Part shown: in pieces, positions 58,540-64,000 of the stretch
Layout: every line of letters begins with the position of its first letter
Position numbering within the stretch: position 1 is the stretch's first letter
The notes under the pieces: model-generated
Database searches by the model: none
What the model saw: the letters and a program-made list of their open reading frames with translations, nothing else
What the model was told of the DNA's origin: nothing
Program-made: the position numbers and the translations under genes
Source: Dolomedes plantarius
Lineage: Eukaryota > Arthropoda > Arachnida > Araneae > Dolomedidae
Assembly (NCBI GenBank): GCA_907164885.2
Contig: OU015495.1
Location: 214,399,224 to 214,463,223 of the forward strand
DNA length: 64,000 nucleotides
Reading direction: 5' to 3'

Positions 58540-58745
58540 AAATTTTGAATTTTTTTTATGGTTAATGAGACATGTTTATTCTGATTAACCATAAAAATTA
58601 ATGGTTAATGAGAAAAAAAATAATAGTTTTGAGACATTTTGTTTATGGGTTAATCTCATCATAGAAACTTTATGAGAAGTTTTATGATGAGATCTTGATT
58701 TGTAAACAAAATCTCCCATAAAACTTCTCATAAAGTTTTTAAAAA
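58540..58745. repeat. Cluster of nested hairpins
   Basis: Perfect inverted arms AACTTTATGAGAAGTTTTATG / CATAAAACTTCTCATAAAGTT (58667-58687 and 58717-58737) overlap a second pair ATCTCATCATA / TATGATGAGAT. A further pair around 58560-58605 uses ATGGTTAAT / ATTAACCAT. Possibly a decayed fold-back element. Confidence 0.7.
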
Positions 58746-59159
58746 AATTTTAAAGGTTAAATTTTTTTAAAAATTCGGGTGGTTTAAAATCGTTATAACT
58801 AGGAAATATTATTCATAGAATTTCAAAATGTTTCATTTTATTAAACAGAAATATTTTTAAAAATAGAATTTTTTAAAAACATCAATTTAAAAAAAATTAA
58901 AAATATTTAGATTAAAAATGTCGAAAAATAAATTATGTATTTATTTTTAAAAAAAAGCATACTTTCGAAAGTAAATATTTTTTCAAATTTGCTGACCCAG
59001 TAAATAATTGAAAAAGACATGTTTCAAGTTTGAACCATTTATCTTTAACGGTTCTTGACTTATAACATTTAAAGACGAGAAATGGTGAAAGCCATCATGC
59101 GAAAAACCATTTACAGGTTTAAACAAAGATTGGCTATTAGAATGTTGTAAATATAATAA

Positions 59160-59214
59160 ATCTATTCTAATATATAAAGAGATATTTTGTGATACTACAA
59201 GTGACATCATGATA
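59160..59214 (+). mobile_element. Truncated Helitron 5' end
   Basis: TCTATTCTAATATATAAAGA occurs 54 bp before the near-identical start of the complete Helitron at 59215. It is probably an older copy that received the younger one. Confidence 0.5.
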
Positions 59215-60762
59215 TCTATACTAATATATAAAGAGAGAGAGCGGATTTTGTATGTGAGGGTAATCTCCGGAACCACTGAACCTATTTGAAAAAAATTCTT
59301 TCACTGTTTGAAAGGTACATTATTCCAGATAGACATAGCTATATATTATGTATATATGATCAGTAGAAAGAAAGTTAAGGACCTAAATGTTGAGCTGATG
59401 CTTCACCTTTACAGCTTTTCTTGTTGTCAACCATAGTCAGATAACCATAGCAACACATCAAACTACATTTTCATTTATTATCAGTAAAACTTTAATATTT
59501 TAAAGATTCAAGTGGAGGAGGTATTGATAAATACAAAAAAGGATTTTGAAATTGGGAACGTTTAAGGGTTTATTGAAGAAAATTACATTTGGAACTACAC
59601 TTTTATTGGACATTTAAGTAAAAAAAAGTTTTACAGTTTATTGGCTATCAACTGGAAATTTATAAGTATAATATTACAGAACTTTATTTACTATAAACTT
59701 AATGTTTTTGAATTTAGGTACAATTTTATGCAGAATTTGCGTAAAAGCGAACTTGAATTAGTGAACTTATTAAAAAATCAGCGTGTTTCATTGAAACTGG
59801 GAAATTTATTTGATTATTTCGAATAGGCCTATGTTTATTCCTTTATAAGTGAGAAGTATTGCTTCAATTGAGCTGAAATTTTGCATAGATATAGTTCAGA
59901 TTAAAACATAGGCATATTATTTTTTGAAAATCAGGCCCCGGAGTATTTTAAATTATGTTTTAATGATTTTGCCCCTAAAAGTTGCTTATTTCGACAGCAT
60001 CCGCGCGAGGAACTAGTGGGGCCGAATCGTACCAAATCGCACGCGGGTGGCTCCGGGACACGATTCTGTGCCAGACTGACTGACAGGATATCGCACAGAC
60101 CAAACCTCTGGAACTAAAGGGCTAAAATTTTGCATGCGATTCTTCTTATAGTGTAGGGGTGCACTAAGAAAGAGTTTTGAACAAATTCTTCTTACATTTT
60201 TTAAATTAAATTTTTAAACTGTTTTTGTAACTTTTTTAAAGTTTGTATTTAAAATAATAATCTGAGGGTTATAAAATTTTATCACGAGAAAGATCATAAA
60301 AATTGCTTTAAAATGAATGTTTTTAGAATCTTACCTCCATTTCTGATTTTTGGTTAATTTTTAAAGATTAATTTTTAGAATTTTAATTTATTAATGTTGA
60401 TCACGTGGTTTCTTTTCTTTTTGTGATACTTAAATTAATTTTACGTAACGTGCATAACAACGAAATAAATTGAATATAATGATTGCATATAAAAAGATAT
60501 CTTTTTTTCGTCCTATAGTTGCAGACGATTGGACATTATCCAAAAAAATATTAAAATACAGTAAAAGAAATGTTCCTCAAACTGTACTATATTAACGGTG
60601 CTATATTCTTTAGTATGTTCTATTAGATTTATTTGAATATTTTCTTCTACATTATTTTGTCTATACGAATATTTTAAAATATATTTTTTGGCCTTAATTA
60701 CATACATTGACCGTTGTATTTTATTTGAATATCTCCGTAGCGAAGCACGGGTATTCAGCTAG
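59215..60762 (+). mobile_element. Helitron H1 copy 3, complete non-autonomous
   Basis: It starts TCTATACTAATATATAAAG after A59214 and ends CTCCGTAGCGAAGCACGGG then TATTCAGCTAG before T60763. The hairpin CCGT/ACGG lies 9 bases before CTAG. 1548 bp, collinear with copy 1 at 39421-41137. No Rep/helicase. Confidence 0.9.
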
Positions 60763-61641
60763 TAAAATATATAAATAATTAATTAAATATATAAATATAT
60801 ATATATATATATATAGATATATATATATATATAGAATTATATATATAGTATATATATATATATATATTATTCTGTCCTATTGAGATAGAAACATTTTTAA
60901 GCGTCGTTTAAGTGGAAAGAACACAAAATTTTTTAATGCAAGTACATTTTTTTTCGAAAATTGAAGGAGTTTATGTCCTGGACAACCATTAATTTGATAC
61001 GGGTAATTCAACTTCTCCTAACCCAGCTCAATAATCCATTGTAAAGTAATTTTAGCTTAAAAAAAACTTTATTAACCAATTTCACGAGAAGTTGAACGTA
61101 AATAAACAATTACCAGAGTGGGTAGCTAAAAGTAGAGAAACATAAAAAGTTAGGCAACGCATAGAAAATATTTTATATAATTCAATTAATTAACATTTTT
61201 TAAAAATTTCTATATTATTTATATCTTTATAATCTTCCTCTGGTTTTTATTTATTATTTTCATATTTATTTAATTTTGTATTATTTTTGTTTTTTTAATT
61301 AAAAAAAGACGCACCGCCCACAGAACGAAGAAAGAAAAGAAAAAACGTGCCCTTAGGAGGCGATCAGTAAGTAACAGGTGTCCTAATGAGTGAAAACAAA
61401 CAGAAGAGCGCTAGAGAAGTAGAAGTTTTTAAAAGCTACTTAATTAATATGTTTTCGCTTCTTTATAGTCCTTAAAAAATAATTGTTTTCAAGTTGAAAT
61501 GCAAAATTTTCAGTTTTTTGCTGTCAACTATTGCCCTTGAGAATTTTTTTTTTTTTTTTTTTTGGGGGGGGGGGCGGGGGTTATTCCTTTATTATTTGTG
61601 ATCCTGGGTGAGAATGCTATATATTGCCCCCCATCCAAATG

Positions 61642-61690
<49 letters not shown>

Positions 61691-62536
61691 ATATCACCAT
61701 TACATCTCGTTCTTAAAATGCAACCTGAAAAGGAAAACTAGCTCGTATTTACCTGGCTGGATCTAGACTCAGCCTGAAAGGAATTATATCAATTTGGAAG
61801 CGGTCGTGTCGAATAGTTTTATTAGAGCGATAGTAACATCCGTCCATCTCAGACGACAGCTCGGATCGAAGGTATATCACCTTTCAACCTTACGCGCTAT
61901 AAGCGAGGTACACGTGCCTGTATTTTGAAGTGTCAGCGGAATTTGGGACTGGCGATGCGAACCCACGCCTTTCTCGAGACATACACACGTGTAGAATGCA
62001 ACGTTTGCTGTTTATGGAAGTTCTGTTGCTATGGGTTTTTAAAGCGCTAAAGTAATGTTACTGGGGGGTTGGACTCAGGAAAGGGAATTTAAATGATAGA
62101 ATGAGGGCCTAATATTTAATTTATTACATATATATATACATAAACTGGTTTGCTCTAATTACTCAGTATTGCAGCTGTTACTAGGATCAATTATCAAGTT
62201 AGGTTCCAGATAACCAAACAGATTGCAACCTGTGAAAAACGATATTGAAATATGATTATTAATATTACAAATTTATAAAGTTGATATTTAGGAGATATTC
62301 ATCGTAAGGTTGTATGCGCTCCTAAAGTCAAATACTTTTGATTGCTGAACTTTGGAAATAAAAAACACATTTTAAACATTTTGATATCCTTAAAAATTCT
62401 ACTTCAGGTCCTTAGAAAGCCCATCAAGAATCCTATTTTTTATCACGGAAAATATGTACGAACCCTGGAAATTGTGTAAATGTTTTTTGAGAGATGGTAG
62501 GTCAACCAATATTAATGCCATCATCTTTATACAATA
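60763..62536. other. Intergenic DNA with (TA)n and T/G homopolymer tracts
   Basis: TA-rich tracts lie at about 60797-60870 and 61640-61688, and a T22/G12 compound run at about 61542-61576. The stretch 61740-62000 is less AT-rich and holds a weak B-box-like GGGTTCGCATCGCC on the minus strand, but no full SINE or tRNA could be built. Confidence 0.5.
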
Positions 62537-63010
62537 CTAGCGGCCCGACCGACTTTGTCCGGGTTGAACAAAATATATACCATAAATTTCCAGTTGATAG
62601 CCAATGAATGTAAATCTTTTTTTACTTAATAATAACCTAAATACTACCTTAATTATTTTATGTTAGCTAATAATTAAAATAAATTTTTTTAAAAGAAAGA
62701 GGCGTGCCGGAGAACGGCTAGGTTCGAAACCGCTAGCGTCAGAACAGAAGCCCACCGCGATAGCACCACGATAAGGATCGTTGAAATCTTCGGAACAAAA
62801 GCGGTAGAAGACAGTAGCGGAAACAATGGAGATTGTTAGGATTAAGCCCTAACTTTATTTCTACTGATCAGATATACATAATATATAGCCTATGTCCAGC
62901 TGGAATACTGTACCTTTCAAACAGTGGAAAGAATTTTTCAAATAGGTACAGTGGTTCTGAAGATTACCCTCCACGTACAAAATCCTCCTCTCTTTATATA
63001 TAAGTATAGA
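62537..63010 (-). mobile_element. Short Helitron related to H1
   Basis: On the minus strand it starts TCTATACTTATATATAAAGA and matches the first 200 bp of copy 1, including GGAGGGTAATCT, AACCACTG-ACCTATTTG and GACATAGGCTATATATTATG. It ends GGGCCGCTAG with a different 3' tail from H1. Flanked by T63011 (A on minus) and A62536 (T on minus). Confidence 0.75.
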
Positions 63011-63011
63011 T

Positions 63012-63720
63012 AAAACATTATATAAAACAGTTCCGTGACTGACTTGACGACTAACAGATAACGCACAGATCAAACCGCTGGACCTAAAGGGCTAAAATTT
63101 TGCATGGCGATTATTCTTATAGTGTAGGGATGTACTAGAAAGGTTTTAAAAAATTCTTATATTTTTTTTAAAATTAAAATTTTAAGCTGTTTTGTAACTT
63201 TTTTAAGTTTAAATTTAAATAATAATCTTAGGGTTATAAAATTTATATCCCGAGAAATATAATAAAAATGCCTTAAAATGAATCTTTTTCGAAAATCCTT
63301 ACCCTCATTTTCTGATTTGGGTGAATTTTTAAAGAATTAATTTTTAGAATTTAATTCATTAAATGCTGATTCCACGTGGTTTCTTTTCTTTTGTGATACT
63401 TTAAATTAATTTCTCGTCACGTGCATAACACGAAATAAATTGACAAAAAAAAATATTAAAATACGGTAAAAGATAAAATTAACCACTAGACTAATGAGAT
63501 GGAAGTTTTTTTTAGAATTTAATTCCAAATAGTATGTTTTATGGATAGTAAACATATTTTTTTTTATAAATATATTGTTTTTGTTTATTTTGGAATGAAT
63601 TGCATACATTGACCGTTGTATTTAGTAAAATATATAAATATATTTTTGGCATTAATTGCATACATTGACCATTGTATTTAATTTGAATGTACTCCGTAGC
63701 GAAGCACAGTATTCAGCTAG
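63012..63720 (+). mobile_element. Helitron H1 copy 4, 5' truncated
   Basis: It enters the family sequence at AACAGTTCCGTGACTGACTT (as in copy 2) and is collinear through AAACCGCTGGACCTAAAGGG to the tail modules at about 63598-63620 and 63650-63675, ending CTCCGTAGCGAAGCACAGT then ATTCAGCTAG. It lies head to head against the minus-strand copy 62537-63010. Confidence 0.8.
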
Positions 63721-64000
63721 CACAAAATACTTCTTTGAGCCCAGAAAAATGACAACCAAGATGCTCATTTATTTTGTATACCCCTCATTTATTAATTACT
63801 TACTGAGTTGTAGAAGCATGAATGGATTGAAATATTTAGTTAAGCCAAAATGAATCTTCTTTCTAGTGCTGCATAACTTGGTAAGTCTTCCTAAACAATG
63901 AAGAGTGTATTACATCACGCGTGACGGGGCGGAACTAACTTAACCATAAAACTGGAAATCTACTACTAGGAGATGGGAAAGAAAGAAGCCCGGTAAGTTT
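63721..64000. other. Window end; possible first coding exon
   Basis: Near the end ATGGGAAAGAAAGAAGCCCG is directly followed by GTAAGTTT, a strong 5' splice site, so a first exon starting MGKKEA is conceivable. Seven codons are too few to identify a gene. Confidence 0.2.

Noticed and set aside
61860..62000. Possible tRNA gene or SINE on the minus strand
   Set aside because: Only a B-box-like motif is present; no A box, acceptor stem or target duplication could be found.
1..64000. CRISPR arrays, operons or bacterial insertion sequences
   Set aside because: No regularly spaced repeats of that type; introns, SINEs and Helitrons show the sequence is eukaryotic.

Overview
The window looks like animal nuclear DNA, most likely from a chelicerate and probably a spider. 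It is AT-rich. Host genes are split into short exons with GT/AG introns, and large amounts of cut-and-paste DNA transposon, Helitron and tRNA-derived SINE sequence lie between them. The spider assignment is inference from the overall style and from one SINE core; no database was searched.

Host genes occupy the first 30 kb. The last five coding exons of an R3HDM4 orthologue run on the + strand (224-10354; the 5' end lies outside the window). Facing it on the - strand are a TCEANC2 orthologue (TFIIS N-terminal-domain family, 19889-27853) and, just upstream on the same strand, a one-exon TEN1 orthologue (CST telomere/replication complex, 29482-29841). A consensus 5' splice site lies 10 bases past the TEN1 stop and the next exon on that strand belongs to TCEANC2, so the two may share a transcript. 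Introns of these genes carry pogo/Tigger-like elements, nested hATs and a Helitron. About 7 kb downstream of the R3HDM4 stop has no recognisable transposon and may be a long 3' UTR.

From 30.4 to 41 kb there is a nested transposon block. It holds a decayed Merlin transposase, then a Tc1-like element (31089-39413). Inside the Tc1 element is a 6.9-kb P-element-family transposon (32333-39246) with a 19-bp perfect terminal inverted repeat, an 8-bp target duplication and a ten-exon THAP-domain transposase of about 1000 residues. A 574-bp hAT MITE with its own 8-bp duplication has inserted into exon 6 of that transposase. A non-autonomous Helitron abuts the right end.

From 41 to 64 kb I see no convincing host gene. 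This part is a mosaic of Helitron copies (one family with a CCGT/ACGG hairpin, a CTAG end and AT-rich 3' tandem modules), a second Tc1-like element, pogo-like and Tc/mariner-like deletion derivatives, hAT and Harbinger-like MITEs, two SINEs, one probable solo LTR and long (TA)n tracts. The transposon classes are independent of one another; the shared theme is repeated nesting, which gives a readable order of insertions.
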